Of a stretch of DNA of 64,000 bases, positions 54,056-64,000 are shown piece after piece. This stretch comes from Phytopseudomonas dryadis. Its GTDB lineage: Bacteria > Pseudomonadota > Gammaproteobacteria > Pseudomonadales > Pseudomonadaceae. A program made the position numbers and the translations under genes. The notes under the pieces were generated by a model. That model made no database searches. It was given only the letters and a program-made list of their open reading frames with translations, and had not been told where the DNA came from. The DNA lies in the NCBI RefSeq assembly GCF_004327355.1, contig NZ_QJUM01000017.1, forward strand, positions 1 through 64,000. The letters are read 5' to 3'. Numbering within the stretch: the first letter of the stretch is position 1; the number at the start of each line of letters is the position of its first letter.

Positions 54056-54471
54056 CTTTCCACGCGCACCGGCGCCACGCCGGCGCGGAGCATGCCCAGG
54101 GCCTCGGCGGCCTTGTGCGAGACATCGATGATACGGCCGCGGGTGAAGGGGCCGCGGTCGTTGATGCGTAGCACCACGCTGCGGTTGTTGTTCAGGTTGG
54201 TGACTTTGACCCGGGTGCCGAACGGCAGGGTGCGGTGGGCGGCGGTCAAGGCGTTCTGGTCGAAGCGTTCGCCACTGGCGGTCTTGTTGCCGTGGTGGGC
54301 CTTGCCGTAGTAAGACGCCTTGCCCTCCGCGCGATAGTCGCCCGGCGCGCCACCGAAGCTGGAGCAGCCGGTGAGAATGGCAGCCATGAGCAGCAAGCCC
54401 CACGCGGCAAGTGAAGAGCCTGCACGCCCGGCTTGCCGCTTGTAGCTTGACGCTTGCGGCTGCGCGTTCAT
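54049..54471 (-). CDS. RlpA-like double-psi beta-barrel lipoprotein
   Basis: A 140-residue lipoprotein (lipobox ILTGC then SSFGG) with a double-psi beta-barrel domain of the RlpA type: [36 protein letters not shown] and [20 protein letters not shown]. RlpA of P. aeruginosa is a lytic transglycosylase for naked glycan, but this protein lacks the C-terminal SPOR domain, so septal targeting is not expected. It matches the short homologue next to gatB (PA4485). The start overlaps the gatB stop (ATGA). Confidence 0.88.
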   Translation of the reverse strand: MNAQPQASSYKRQAGRAGSSLAAWGLLLMAAILTGCSSFGGAPGDYRAEGKASYYGKAHHGNKTASGERFDQNALTAAHRTLPFGTRVKVTNLNNNRSVVLRINDRGPFTRGRIIDVSHKAAEALGMLRAGVAPVRVESL

Positions 54472-55916
54472 CCCTCCAGCTTCTTCTTCAGCAACTGGTT
54501 GACCTGCCCCGGGTTGGCCTTGCCTTTCGAGGCCTTCATCGCCTGGCCGACGAAGAAGCCGAACATCTTGCCGCGCTTGGCTTCGTCGCTGGCGCGGTAC
54601 TGTTCGACCTGCTCGGCGTTGGCCGCCAGCACTTCGTCGAGCATCGCTTCGATGGCGCCCGAGTCGGTGACCTGCTTGAGGCCCTTGTTCTCGATGACCT
54701 CGTCGGCCGTGGCGCCTTCGCCGGCGGCCAGGGCCTCGAAGACCATCTTGGCGATCTTGCCGCTGATGGTGTTGTCCTTGATGCGCAGGATCATCCCGCC
54801 CAGTTGCGCGGCCGACACCGGCGACTGCTCGATTTCCAGGTTGTCCTTGTTGAGCAGGCTGGACAGCTCGCCCATCACCCAGTTGGCCGCCAGCTTGGCG
54901 TCGCCGCAGCTGGCGTTGACCGCCTCGAAGTAGTCGGCCAGCTCACGGCTCGCCGAGAGCACGCTGGCGTCGTAGGCGGACAGGCCGAACTCGCGCTCGA
55001 AACGTTCGCGCTTCTGCGGCGGCAGCTCCGGCAACTGGCCGCGCAGGTCGTCGAGGAAGCCACGCTCGATCACCACCGGCAGCAGGTCGGGGCAGGGGAA
55101 GTAACGGTAGTCGTTGGCTTCCTCCTTGCTGCGCATGGAGCGGGTCTGGTCCTTGTTCGGGTCGTACAGGCGGGTTTCCTGCACCACCTTGCCGCCGTCC
55201 TCGATCAGCTCGATCTGCCGCTGCACTTCATGGTTGATGGCTTTCTCGATGAAGCGGAACGAGTTGACGTTCTTGATCTCGGCGCGGGTGCCGAATTCGG
55301 CCTGGCCCTTGGGCCGCACCGAGACGTTGCAGTCGCAGCGCAGCGAGCCTTCGGCCATATTGCCGTCGCAGATGCCCAGGTAACGGACGAGCGCATGAAT
55401 GGCCTTCACATAGGCCACGGCTTCCTTGGCCGAACGGATATCCGGCTCGGAAACGATTTCCAGCAGTGGCGTGCCGGCGCGGTTGAGGTCGATGCCGCTC
55501 ATGCCGTGGAAGTCTTCGTGCAGGCTCTTGCCGGCGTCTTCTTCCAGGTGCGCGCGGGTGATGCCGATGCGCTTGACCGTGCCGTCTTCCAGGGTGATGT
55601 CGAGGAAGCCCTTGCCGACGATGGGCTGCTCCATCTGGCTGGTCTGGTAGCCCTTGGGCAGGTCCGGGTAGAAGTAGTTCTTGCGCGCGAAGACGTTGCG
55701 CTCGGCGATCTCGGCGTCGATGGCCAGGCCGAACTGGCAGGCCATGCGCACCGCCTCGGCGTTGAGCACCGGCAGGGTGCCGGGCATGCCGAGGTCGACC
55801 AGGCTGGCCTGGGTGTTGGGCTCGGCGCCGAAGGTGGTGGCGCTGGCGGAGAAGATCTTCGATCGGGTGCTGAGCTGAGCGTGGATTTCCAGCCCGATCA
55901 CGGTTTCCCATTGCAT
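54468..55916 (-). CDS. gatB: Aspartyl/glutamyl-tRNA amidotransferase subunit B
   Basis: GatB binds mischarged Asp-tRNA(Asn) or Glu-tRNA(Gln) and phosphorylates the acyl group for transamidation. The 482-residue protein has the signature [23 protein letters not shown], then [14 protein letters not shown] and the C-terminal YqeY-like tail ending LLKKKLEG. It is the third gene of gatCAB; a 110-base gap with a CCCTCACCCGGCG...CTCTCCC repeat lies before it. Confidence 0.97.
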   Translation of the reverse strand: MQWETVIGLEIHAQLSTRSKIFSASATTFGAEPNTQASLVDLGMPGTLPVLNAEAVRMACQFGLAIDAEIAERNVFARKNYFYPDLPKGYQTSQMEQPIVGKGFLDITLEDGTVKRIGITRAHLEEDAGKSLHEDFHGMSGIDLNRAGTPLLEIVSEPDIRSAKEAVAYVKAIHALVRYLGICDGNMAEGSLRCDCNVSVRPKGQAEFGTRAEIKNVNSFRFIEKAINHEVQRQIELIEDGGKVVQETRLYDPNKDQTRSMRSKEEANDYRYFPCPDLLPVVIERGFLDDLRGQLPELPPQKRERFEREFGLSAYDASVLSASRELADYFEAVNASCGDAKLAANWVMGELSSLLNKDNLEIEQSPVSAAQLGGMILRIKDNTISGKIAKMVFEALAAGEGATADEVIENKGLKQVTDSGAIEAMLDEVLAANAEQVEQYRASDEAKRGKMFGFFVGQAMKASKGKANPGQVNQLLKKKLEG

Positions 55917-56026
55917 CTTTAGTGTTCCTCGATCCTATGTGGCGTGCTGCCTTTGCCCTCACCCGGCGCTTCGCGCCACCCTCTCCCGAGGGGAGAGGGG
56001 GATGGGCCGCATGGCGACGCCATGAC
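55917..56026. repeat. Short inverted repeat between gatA and gatB
   Basis: CCACCCTCTCCCGAGGGGAG with GGGAGAGGG, preceded by CCCTCACCCGGCGC. The palindrome forms a strong hairpin inside the gatCAB transcript. It looks like a generic intergenic repeat of GC-rich proteobacteria. Confidence 0.6.
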
Positions 56027-57478
56027 TTAGAAGCTTTTGGGTGTTTGTGTGTGCCAGTCGCTGACCTGCTGGTACTGATGGGCGACGTTGAGCAGGCGGC
56101 CTTCCTGGAAGTAGTTGCCGAGCAACTGCACGCCCACCGGCAGGCCGTCGACGAAGCCCGCGGGCATCGACAGGCCGGGGATGCCGGCCAGGTTGGCGGT
56201 GATGGTGTAGATGTCTTCCAGATAGGCCGATACCGGATCGGCGTTCTTCTCGCCAAGTTTCCAGGCCAGGTTCGGCGTGGTCGGGCCGAGGATCACGTCG
56301 ACCTCCTTGAAAGCGGCGACGAAGTCGTTCTTGATCAGGCGGCGGATCTTCTGCGCCTTGAGGTAGTAGGCATCGTAGTAACCGGCGGACAGGGCGTAGG
56401 TGCCGACCATGATGCGCCGTTTGACCTCGGCGCCGAAGCCCTCTTCGCGCGAGCGCTTGTACAGATCCTGCAGATCCCGGGGGTTCTCGCAGCGGTAGCC
56501 GAAGCGCACGCCGTCGAAGCGCGACAGGTTGGAGCTGGCCTCGGCCGGGGCGATCACGTAGTAGGCGGGGATGGCGTGCTGCATGTTCGGCAGCGAGATG
56601 TCCTTGACCGTGGCGCCGAGCTTTTTCAGCTCCTCGACCACCGCCAGCACCTTCTCGCCGATGCGCGCATCGAGGCCGGCGCCGAAGTATTCCCTGGGCA
56701 GGCCCATACGCAGGCCGGCCAGCGGCTTGGCCAGGGCGGCGAGGTAATCATCGAGCGGCTGATCGACGCTGGTCGAGTCCTTGGCGTCGAAGCCGGCCAT
56801 GGCCTGCAGCATCAGCGCGCAGTCCTCGGCGGTGCGCGCCAGCGGGCCGCCCTGGTCGAGGCTGGAGGCGTAGGCGATCATGCCCCAGCGCGACACCCGG
56901 CCGTAGGTCGGCTTGATGCCGGTGAGGTTGGTCAGCGCCGCCGGCTGGCGGATCGAGCCGCCGGTGTCGGTGCCGGTGGCGGCGGGCAGCAGCCGCGCCG
57001 CCACGGCTGCGGCGCTACCACCGCTGGAGCCGCCCGGTACGCGGCTCAGGTCCCAGGGGTTCTTCACCGCGCCATAGTGGCTGGATTCGTTGGCCGAGCC
57101 CATGGCGAACTCGTCCATGTTCAGCTTGCCCAGGGTGACGGTGCCGGCGGCGGCCAGCTTCTCCACCACGGTGGCGTCATAGGGCGCCTTGAAGCCGGTG
57201 AGGATCTTCGAGGCGCAGCTGGTCAGCACGCCTTCGGTGCAGAACAGGTCCTTGTGGCCGATCGGCGCGCCGAGCAGGGCGCCGCTGTCGCCGGCGGCGC
57301 GGCGCGCGTCGGCGGCCCTGGCCTGCTCGAGGGCAAGTTCTTCGGTGACGGTGATGAAGCTGTTGAGCTGCGGGTCGAGGCGCTGGATGCGCGCCAGCAG
57401 GTCGCGGCTCAGCTCTTCGGCGGAAAACTGCTTGTCGGCGAGTCCGCGGGCGATCTCGGCCAGGGTCAATTGATGCAT
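56027..57478 (-). CDS. gatA: Aspartyl/glutamyl-tRNA amidotransferase subunit A
   Basis: GatA is the amidase that releases ammonia from glutamine for GatB. The 483-residue protein has the amidase signature [20 protein letters not shown] with the serine pair, plus the upstream Lys in [10 protein letters not shown] and the Ser in [16 protein letters not shown] context (here [12 protein letters not shown]). The start [12 protein letters not shown] is chosen for family length; an ATG four codons upstream is directly at its ribosome site. It begins 15 bases after gatC. Confidence 0.97.
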   Translation of the reverse strand: MHQLTLAEIARGLADKQFSAEELSRDLLARIQRLDPQLNSFITVTEELALEQARAADARRAAGDSGALLGAPIGHKDLFCTEGVLTSCASKILTGFKAPYDATVVEKLAAAGTVTLGKLNMDEFAMGSANESSHYGAVKNPWDLSRVPGGSSGGSAAAVAARLLPAATGTDTGGSIRQPAALTNLTGIKPTYGRVSRWGMIAYASSLDQGGPLARTAEDCALMLQAMAGFDAKDSTSVDQPLDDYLAALAKPLAGLRMGLPREYFGAGLDARIGEKVLAVVEELKKLGATVKDISLPNMQHAIPAYYVIAPAEASSNLSRFDGVRFGYRCENPRDLQDLYKRSREEGFGAEVKRRIMVGTYALSAGYYDAYYLKAQKIRRLIKNDFVAAFKEVDVILGPTTPNLAWKLGEKNADPVSAYLEDIYTITANLAGIPGLSMPAGFVDGLPVGVQLLGNYFQEGRLLNVAHQYQQVSDWHTQTPKSF

Positions 57479-57493
57479 GGCAGGAAGCATTCC

Positions 57494-57781
57494 TTACTCG
57501 ATGACTTTCGGAACCAGGTACAGGCCGCTTTCCACGGCCGGGGCGATAGCCTGGTAGGCCTCGCGGCGGTTTTCTTCGGTGACCGCGTCGGCGCGCAGGC
57601 GCTGGGTGGTTTCCAAGGGGTGGGCCAGGGGTTCGACGCCATCGGTGTCGACCGCCTGCATCTGGTCGACCAGGCCGAGGATGCTGTTCAGGGTTTCGGT
57701 GGTGTGGGGCAGTTCGCTGTCACTGAGGCCCAGTCGGGCCAGGTGCGCGATCTTTTCCACCTCGGAGCGTTCAAGCGCCAT
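57494..57781 (-). CDS. gatC: Aspartyl/glutamyl-tRNA amidotransferase subunit C
   Basis: A 95-residue GatC that clamps GatA and GatB together. The pattern [20 protein letters not shown]...[25 protein letters not shown] is the family signature. The frame is open upstream to 57991 but without similarity; ATG 57781 gives the normal length. It is the first gene of gatCAB, divergent from mreB. Confidence 0.96.
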   Translation of the reverse strand: MALERSEVEKIAHLARLGLSDSELPHTTETLNSILGLVDQMQAVDTDGVEPLAHPLETTQRLRADAVTEENRREAYQAIAPAVESGLYLVPKVIE

Positions 57782-58008
57782 CGGATTCTCCATATAAAAG
57801 GCAGCCAACGGGGGCGGCCTGGTGTCAATACGCGCGGTTGCCGTGCACGGGGGCCGGGGAACGGATGCGTCGGTACGGCGGTCAAAGGCGGCGTTGAAAG
57901 GCCAGGGGGCCTGACAGGCGTTGCATGCTGGCGTTTCGACCGTGTGGCTAGCAGTGTCGATCAGGCCCCAAAGCCGCGGAAAAACAGGCAATCTAACATA
58001 TTGGTGCC

Positions 58009-58037
58009 TTGCTCAAAATCCCTGCCGTTGTTAGAGT
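58009..58037 (+). promoter_or_regulatory. Predicted mreB promoter
   Basis: TTGCTC (58009-58014), a 17-base spacer, TAGAGT (58032-58037), about 70 bases before the mreB ATG. The 57782-58109 gap otherwise shows no gene; the gatC promoter must lie in it on the other strand. Confidence 0.4.
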
Positions 58038-58097
58038 TTGCCGCACTTTTTACCTGCGTGTTTTCTCACGCTGTATCTTTACCCACGCGTTGCCTAG

Positions 58098-59147
<1,050 letters not shown>

Positions 59148-59231
59148 GTCGCACGCCTCACGCTGCAGCTGCCCGCACGCTACCCAGGTGGCGCCTGCAG
59201 CTTCGGGGCTGGCAGCTGCGAGGTAATCGCC

Positions 59232-60203
59232 ATAAAGCCGCTATTTGCCAAAGGTCCTTCGCTGGGTGTGCGCCTGCTGGTGTTCGCCGTGCTGTCGGCT
59301 GCGCTGATGGTCGTCGACGCGCGCATGACCGCTTTGCAGTCGGTGCGCAGCCAGCTCGGCCTGATCGTCGAGCCGGTCTACTGGATCGGGCGCCTGCCCG
59401 TGACCCTGTGGGAAAGCGCGACCCAGGAGTTCAGCTCGCGCAACGAGCTGGCCGCCGAGAACGAGAAGCTCAAGGCCGAACAACTGATGATGCAGCGGCG
59501 CCTGCAGAAGCTGGCGGCGCTGACCGAGCAGAACGTGCGCCTGCGCGAGCTGCTCAACTCCTCGGCCCTGGTCGACGACGAGGTGCTGGCCACCGAACTG
59601 ATCGGTATCGACCCCAATCCCTTCACCCATCGCATCCTCATCGACAAGGGCGCGAAGGACGGCGTACTGCTCGGCCAGCCGGTGCTCGACGCCCGCGGCC
59701 TGATGGGCCAGGTGGTCGAAGTGATGCCCTATACCTCGCGGGTACTGTTGCTCACCGATAGCACCCACAGCATTCCGGTGCAGGTCAACCGCAACGGCCT
59801 GCGCGCCATCGCCAGCGGCACCGGCAACCCGGAACGCCTGGAGCTGCGTCATGTGGCCGATACCGCCGATATCAAGGAAGGCGATCTGCTGGTCAGCTCC
59901 GGCCTGGGCCAGCGCTTTCCCGCCGGCTACCCGGTGGCCACGGTGACCGAAGTGGTGCACGACTCCGGTCAGCCATTCGCCATCGTGCGGGCGGTGCCGA
60001 CGGCGAACCTCAACCGCACCCGCTACATGTTGCTGGTGTTCACCGATCCGCGTACGCCGGAGCAGCGCGCCACCGAGTCGGCCGAAGCCGAAGAAGCGAT
60101 GGACCGCCAGGCCCGCGAGCAGCCACCTGCCGCGCCGGCTGACGGCGAAACCCCGGCCGCGCCGGCCGAGCCCGCCGCCGCCGCTCAGGAGCCAGGCCAA
60201 TGA
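59232..60203 (+). CDS. mreC: Rod-shape protein MreC (start codon unusual)
   Basis: Bitopic inner-membrane protein that links MreB, MreD and the wall synthases. It has a short cytoplasmic N-terminus, one membrane helix (VRLLVFAVLSAALMVVDA), a coiled coil (ELAAENEKLKAEQLMMQRRL) and two periplasmic beta domains, plus a Pro/Ala-rich tail. The conserved cytoplasmic start IKPLFAKGPSLG is encoded from ATA 59232, with GAGG 8-10 bases upstream, but no ATG, GTG or TTG lies in frame there. The first conventional codon is GTG 59268, which would drop 12 residues. The start is left at ATA as best guess. Confidence 0.85.
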   Translation: MKPLFAKGPSLGVRLLVFAVLSAALMVVDARMTALQSVRSQLGLIVEPVYWIGRLPVTLWESATQEFSSRNELAAENEKLKAEQLMMQRRLQKLAALTEQNVRLRELLNSSALVDDEVLATELIGIDPNPFTHRILIDKGAKDGVLLGQPVLDARGLMGQVVEVMPYTSRVLLLTDSTHSIPVQVNRNGLRAIASGTGNPERLELRHVADTADIKEGDLLVSSGLGQRFPAGYPVATVTEVVHDSGQPFAIVRAVPTANLNRTRYMLLVFTDPRTPEQRATESAEAEEAMDRQAREQPPAAPADGETPAAPAEPAAAAQEPGQ

Positions 60204-60688
60204 TCGCAACCCGTTCGCGCAATGTCTGGGTGGTCTGGATCAGCATGGCGCTGGCCTTGCTGCTCAGCGTGTCGACGCTGCCACGTTTCATGGAGATCGG
60301 CCGGCCGCTGTGGCTGGCGCTGTTCCTCACCTACTGGGTGCTGGCCCTGCCGCACCGCGTGGGCATGACCAGCGCCTGGTGCGTCGGCCTGCTGGCGGAT
60401 GTGCTCAACGGCACCCTGCTTGGGCAGAACGCGCTGATCCTGACCCTGATCACCTTTCTCGTGCTGAGCCTGCACCAGCGCCTGCGCATGTTCCCCATGT
60501 GGCAGCAGAGCATGGTCCTGCTGGTGGTGTTCGGCCTGGCCCAACTGGTGCAGCTGTGGCTCAATGCCCTGACCGGCAGCCGCCCGCCGACGCTGGCCTT
60601 CGTGCTGCCGGCGCTGGTCAGTGCGCTGCTCTGGCCATGGGTGTGCATGTTGCTGCGCGCCGTGCACCAGCGCCTCGGCGTCAACTGA
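60200..60688 (+). CDS. mreD: Rod-shape protein MreD
   Basis: A 162-residue inner-membrane protein with five or six helices, third of the mreBCD set. It has the usual N-terminus TRSRNVWVVWISMALALLLS and the WCVGLLADVLNGTLLGQNAL segment conserved in MreD. It overlaps mreC by 4 bases (ATGA), so MreC and MreD are coupled. Confidence 0.95.
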   Translation: MIATRSRNVWVVWISMALALLLSVSTLPRFMEIGRPLWLALFLTYWVLALPHRVGMTSAWCVGLLADVLNGTLLGQNALILTLITFLVLSLHQRLRMFPMWQQSMVLLVVFGLAQLVQLWLNALTGSRPPTLAFVLPALVSALLWPWVCMLLRAVHQRLGVN

Positions 60689-60724
60689 GCCGGCCGCGCC
60701 GGCGCTAGACAGGGAGATGTCCAC

Positions 60725-61360
60725 ATGCCAACGCTCTACCTGGCCTCCGCCTCGCCGCGGCGCCGCGAACTGCTGACGCAGATCGGCGTGCCTTTCGTCA
60801 CCCGCGTCGCGGCCATCGACGAAACGCCGCTGGCGGACGAGGCGCCGCACGCCTATGTCGAACGCCTGGCCCGGGCCAAGGCCGGCGCGGTGCTGGCGAC
60901 GCTGCCGGCGGGCGACGCCGGCGTGGTGCTCGGCGCCGATACCGCCGTGGTGCTCGACGGCCACATCCTCGGCAAGCCCGTCGACCGCGACGACGCCCTG
61001 GCCACCCTGCGCGCCTTGTCCGGTCGTGAGCATCAGGTGCTCACGGCCATCGCGCTGGCGACGGCGCAGCGGCGGGTGGCGCGGGTGGTCACCACCCAGG
61101 TGCGCTTCACGACCCTGTCGCCCGTCCAGATCGAAGCCTACTGGGCCAGCGGGGAGGCGTGCGACAAAGCCGGCAGCTATGGTATTCAAGGACTGGCGGC
61201 GGTGTTCGTCAGCCAGTTGCAGGGCAGTTATTCCGCGGTGGTGGGGCTGCCGCTGTGCGAGACTGCAGAGCTGCTCGCAGAATTCGCGATTCCGTGCTGG
61301 CAGGTGCTGCCAGCGCACAATCCAGAGGTTGCAGGCCGCGACGGCCGGGGCTCGAACTGA
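60725..61360 (+). CDS. maf: Maf-family nucleotide pyrophosphatase
   Basis: A 211-residue Maf/HAM1-fold enzyme, probably the dTTP/UTP pyrophosphatase subtype (YhdE-like), which removes pyrophosphate from canonical or modified nucleotides. Motifs are [26 protein letters not shown] with ILGKP, and [21 protein letters not shown] precedes the ATG. It sits between mreD and rng, as in many gammaproteobacteria. Confidence 0.95.
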   Translation: MPTLYLASASPRRRELLTQIGVPFVTRVAAIDETPLADEAPHAYVERLARAKAGAVLATLPAGDAGVVLGADTAVVLDGHILGKPVDRDDALATLRALSGREHQVLTAIALATAQRRVARVVTTQVRFTTLSPVQIEAYWASGEACDKAGSYGIQGLAAVFVSQLQGSYSAVVGLPLCETAELLAEFAIPCWQVLPAHNPEVAGRDGRGSN

Positions 61361-61409
61361 GCCCGCCGGTGCCGCTGCTTTCAGCTTCATCTCAACAAGA
61401 GATGGGCGC

Positions 61410-62867
61410 ATGAGTGAAGAAATCCTGATCAACATCACGCCGATGGAGTCGCGCGTGGCGGTGGTGGAGAACGGTGTCCTGCAGGAGGTGCACGTCGAGC
61501 GCACCCAGCGCCGCGGCATCGTCGGCAACATCTACAAGGGCAAGGTGGTGCGCGTGCTGCCCGGCATGCAGGCGGCCTTCGTCGACATCGGCCTGGAGCG
61601 CGCGGCCTTCATTCACGCCTCGGAAATCTCCAGCCGTGAAGGCTCGGCGGTGGAAACCATCAGCGCCCTGGTGCACGAAGGGCAGAGCCTGGTGGTGCAG
61701 GTCACCAAGGACCCGATCGGCAGCAAGGGCGCGCGCCTGACCACCCAGTTGTCGATCCCCTCGCGTTACCTGGTGTACATGCCACGCACCAGCCATGTCG
61801 GCATCTCCCTGAAGATCGAGGACGAAGGCGAGCGCGAGCGCCTCAAGCAGGTGGTGGCCGATTGCGTCGCCGCCGAAGGCATCGAGGAAGCCGGCGGTTT
61901 CATCCTGCGGACCGCCGCCGAGGGTGCGCGGGCCGACGAGATCCTGGTCGATATCCGTTACCTGCGCCGCTTGTGGGATCAGATCGGCGAACAGATGAAG
62001 GTCGCGCCCACGCCGTCGGTGATCTACGAGGATCTCAGCCTGGCCCTGCGCACCCTGCGCGACCTGGTCGGCCCGCGCAGCGAGAAGATCCGCGTCGACT
62101 CGCGGGAGACCTTCCAGAAGATCACCCAGTTCGTCGCCGAGCTGATGCCGGAAATCGCCGACCGCCTCGAACATTACCCCGGCGAACGGCCGATCTTCGA
62201 CCTGCACGGCATCGAGGACGAGATGCAGAAGGCGCTGGAGCGCAAGGTGCCGCTCAAGTCCGGTGGCTACCTGATCATCGACCCGGCCGAGGCGATGAGC
62301 ACCATCGACGTCAATACCGGCGCCTTCGTCGGTCATCGCACCCTCGAAGAGACCATCTTCAAGACCAACCTCGAGGCGGCCACCGCCATTGCCCGGCAAC
62401 TGCGCCTGCGCAACCTCGGCGGCATCATCATCATCGACTTCATCGACATGGAGGACGAGGAGCACCAGCGCCAGGTGTTGCGCACCCTGGAGAAGCAGCT
62501 GGAGCGCGACCACGCCAAGACCAACATCATCGGCATCACCGAACTCGGCCTGGTGCAGATGACCCGCAAGCGCACCCGCGAGAGCCTCGAGCAGGTGCTC
62601 TGCGAGCCCTGCAGCCACTGCCAGGGGCGCGGCAAGCTGAAGACCGCGGAAACCACCTGTTACGAAATCTTCCGCGAGATCCTGCGCGAGGCCCGGGCCT
62701 ATCAGCCCGAGGGCTACCGCGTGCTGGCCAATCAGAAGGTGGTCGACCGCCTGCTCGATGAGGAGTCGGGCAATGTCGCCGACCTCGAGGCGTTCATCGG
62801 ACGAACCATCAAGTTCCAGGTCGAAACCATGTATTCCCAGGAACAATACGATGTGGTGCTGCTGTGA
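61410..62867 (+). CDS. rng: Ribonuclease G
   Basis: A 485-residue endoribonuclease of the RNase E/G family that trims the 5' end of 16S rRNA and degrades mRNAs. An S1 domain follows the start (GIVGNIYKGKVVRVLPGMQA, FVDIGLERAAF). The catalytic DNase I-like part has IIDPAEAMSTIDVNTGAF and IIIDFIDM with the metal-binding aspartates, and the zinc-link CEPCSHCQGRG. The start ATG 61410 gives MSEEILINITPMESRVA; the longer open frame runs through maf and is not used. Confidence 0.97.
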   Translation: MSEEILINITPMESRVAVVENGVLQEVHVERTQRRGIVGNIYKGKVVRVLPGMQAAFVDIGLERAAFIHASEISSREGSAVETISALVHEGQSLVVQVTKDPIGSKGARLTTQLSIPSRYLVYMPRTSHVGISLKIEDEGERERLKQVVADCVAAEGIEEAGGFILRTAAEGARADEILVDIRYLRRLWDQIGEQMKVAPTPSVIYEDLSLALRTLRDLVGPRSEKIRVDSRETFQKITQFVAELMPEIADRLEHYPGERPIFDLHGIEDEMQKALERKVPLKSGGYLIIDPAEAMSTIDVNTGAFVGHRTLEETIFKTNLEAATAIARQLRLRNLGGIIIIDFIDMEDEEHQRQVLRTLEKQLERDHAKTNIIGITELGLVQMTRKRTRESLEQVLCEPCSHCQGRGKLKTAETTCYEIFREILREARAYQPEGYRVLANQKVVDRLLDEESGNVADLEAFIGRTIKFQVETMYSQEQYDVVLL

Positions 62868-62898
62868 ACCGGCCCGGCGCGGCCGGGGAGTGAACTGA

Positions 62899-64000
62899 GT
62901 GGAGCGTCTGCTGCTGGCTCTCGCGGCGCTGTTGCGCTGGAGCCTGGGCCTCTGCGCCTTCGGCCTGGTGCTGGCCGCGCTGTACGTCAGCCTGGGCCGC
63001 GAACTGGCGCCCCTGGTCGCCGAATACCGTGAAGAGGCCGAGGCCAGGGCCAGCGAGGCACTGGGCCTGCCGGTGCGCATCGGCGCGCTGGAAGGGCACT
63101 GGCGCGGGTTCTCGCCCTGGCTGATCGTGCGTGACCTGCAACTCGGCGACGGCGCGGACGCTCTGCGTCTGCAGCAGGTCAGGGTGGTGCCGGATCTGCT
63201 CGCCAGCCTGCTGGCGTGGCAACCGCGGATCGCCGACCTGCAGCTCGATGGCGTGCGCCTGGCCGTGCGCCAAGACGAACAGGGCGGCTGGTCGGTCGAA
63301 GGTTTGCCGCAACGCGCCGATCAGCCGCCGCTGGATATCGCCGAGGTGCTGCGCCAGTCGCAGAGGGTCGCCCGCGTATCGCTGTTCGACAGCCAGATTT
63401 CCGTTGCGGTCCACGGGCAGGAGCCGCTGATCCTGCAGGCGATCAACCTGAGCCTGCGCAATGGCAGCGCGCGTCAGCGCCTGGATGCCCGCCTGCAACT
63501 GCCCGATGGCCAGCCACTGGCGCTGCAGTTGCGCACACGCCTGCAGGCCGAGCATTGGCAGGACGCCAGCGCCGAGCTCTACCTGAACCTGCCGCAGAGC
63601 GATTGGGCGACCTGGCTGCCGCCGGGCCTGACCCGCGACTGGCGCCTCGAGCACCTGCAACTGGGCGGCGAGCTATGGGCCCGTTGGGGCGACAAGAGCC
63701 TGCAGCGTGCGGTCACTCGCCTGCAGGTTCCGCAGCTCGCCGGACGTTATGCCGAGCGTGAGGCCGTGGCGCTCGAGAATCTGGCCGTCAATGCCTATGT
63801 CGACCGCGTCGACCAGGGCTTCGATGTGCTGCTGGACGATCTGGCCTTCAGCCGTGGCGATACCCGCTGGGGCGAATCGCGCATCGCGCTGGGCTATCGT
63901 GCGCCGGGCGAAGACGCCGACGCACAGCGCTGGAGCATCGCCGCCGATCGCCTCGACCTGGGCCCGCTGGTGCCGCTGACCGAAGCCCTGGCGCCCTTGC
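62899..64000 (+). CDS. YhdP-family protein, 5' part only
   Basis: The first 367 codons of a very large AsmA-like YhdP/TIGR02099 protein; the gene continues past the window edge. The start is GTG 62899 with GGGGAG upstream. An N-terminal membrane anchor (LLRWSLGLCAFGLVLAALYV) is followed by the family pattern ALGLPVRIGALEGHWRGFSPWLIVRDLQL and RIADLQLDGVRLAV. YhdP in E. coli helps move phospholipids to the outer membrane. It follows rng by 31 bases, as in P. aeruginosa (PA4476). Confidence 0.92.
   Translation, partial: MERLLLALAALLRWSLGLCAFGLVLAALYVSLGRELAPLVAEYREEAEARASEALGLPVRIGALEGHWRGFSPWLIVRDLQLGDGADALRLQQVRVVPDLLASLLAWQPRIADLQLDGVRLAVRQDEQGGWSVEGLPQRADQPPLDIAEVLRQSQRVARVSLFDSQISVAVHGQEPLILQAINLSLRNGSARQRLDARLQLPDGQPLALQLRTRLQAEHWQDASAELYLNLPQSDWATWLPPGLTRDWRLEHLQLGGELWARWGDKSLQRAVTRLQVPQLAGRYAEREAVALENLAVNAYVDRVDQGFDVLLDDLAFSRGDTRWGESRIALGYRAPGEDADAQRWSIAADRLDLGPLVPLTEALAPL

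Noticed and set aside
61361..61409. Fusion of maf and rng in one long frame
   Set aside because: The frame upstream of 61410 is an alternative reading of maf; RNase G starts normally at MSEEILIN.

Overview
The window is GC-rich Pseudomonas chromosome. This is inferred from gene order and families: the pilD-pilC-pilB/pilA type IV pilus locus, speC, piuB, the dpp dipeptide operon with psdR and mdpA, roxSR, the six-gene mag operon, gatCAB and mreBCD-maf-rng-yhdP. In P. aeruginosa PAO1 these same genes run as PA4476 to about PA4531, so most of the window is conserved backbone. The stretch between pilA and speC is different: the PAO1 genes expected there (nadC, ampD, ampE) are absent and other genes are present.

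Layout. (1) 1-6.3 kb: repeats, a CbiM-like membrane protein, then yacG, coaE, pilD, pilC and pilB on the minus strand. (2) 6.3-11.6 kb: pilA with a sigma-54 promoter, followed by a repeat-rich plastic zone. It holds an intact EF-hand gene and a broken duplicate of it, four toxin-antitoxin traces (an orphan antitoxin with a wrecked toxin, an intact ParE-type pair, an intact HigBA-type pair, a lone toxin fragment) and a REP-associated tyrosine transposase. (3) 11.7-25.5 kb: membrane glucose dehydrogenase, release factor 3, a DUF192 protein, a toxin-antitoxin pair with a frameshifted toxin, a Na+/H+ antiporter, an osmoprotectant ABC operon, speC and a small unknown protein. (4) 25.7-38.6 kb: the PiuB flavoprotein, dppFDCBA, psdR, mdpA and a second dppA. 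(5) 39-43 kb: a SIMPL protein, the RoxSR redox two-component system and an AEC transporter. (6) 43.5-53.8 kb: the translationally coupled magABCDEF operon around a 1509-residue alpha-2-macroglobulin-like protein. (7) 54-64 kb: an RlpA-like lipoprotein, gatCAB, mreBCD, maf, rng and the start of yhdP, which runs off the window.

Themes. At least five families of short palindromic or MITE-like repeats fill most intergenic gaps, including two gaps inside the dpp operon. The dppA and mdpA promoters share a TTGACC, 17-bp spacer and AT-rich -10, overlaid by matching palindromes with a second palindrome about three helical turns upstream. This is a strong candidate for the PsdR operator. The mag operon combines a macroglobulin lacking its thioester cysteine with predicted cell-wall-acting enzymes. 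Calls were made by reading the sequence without database searches, so family assignments rest on recognised motifs and gene order.
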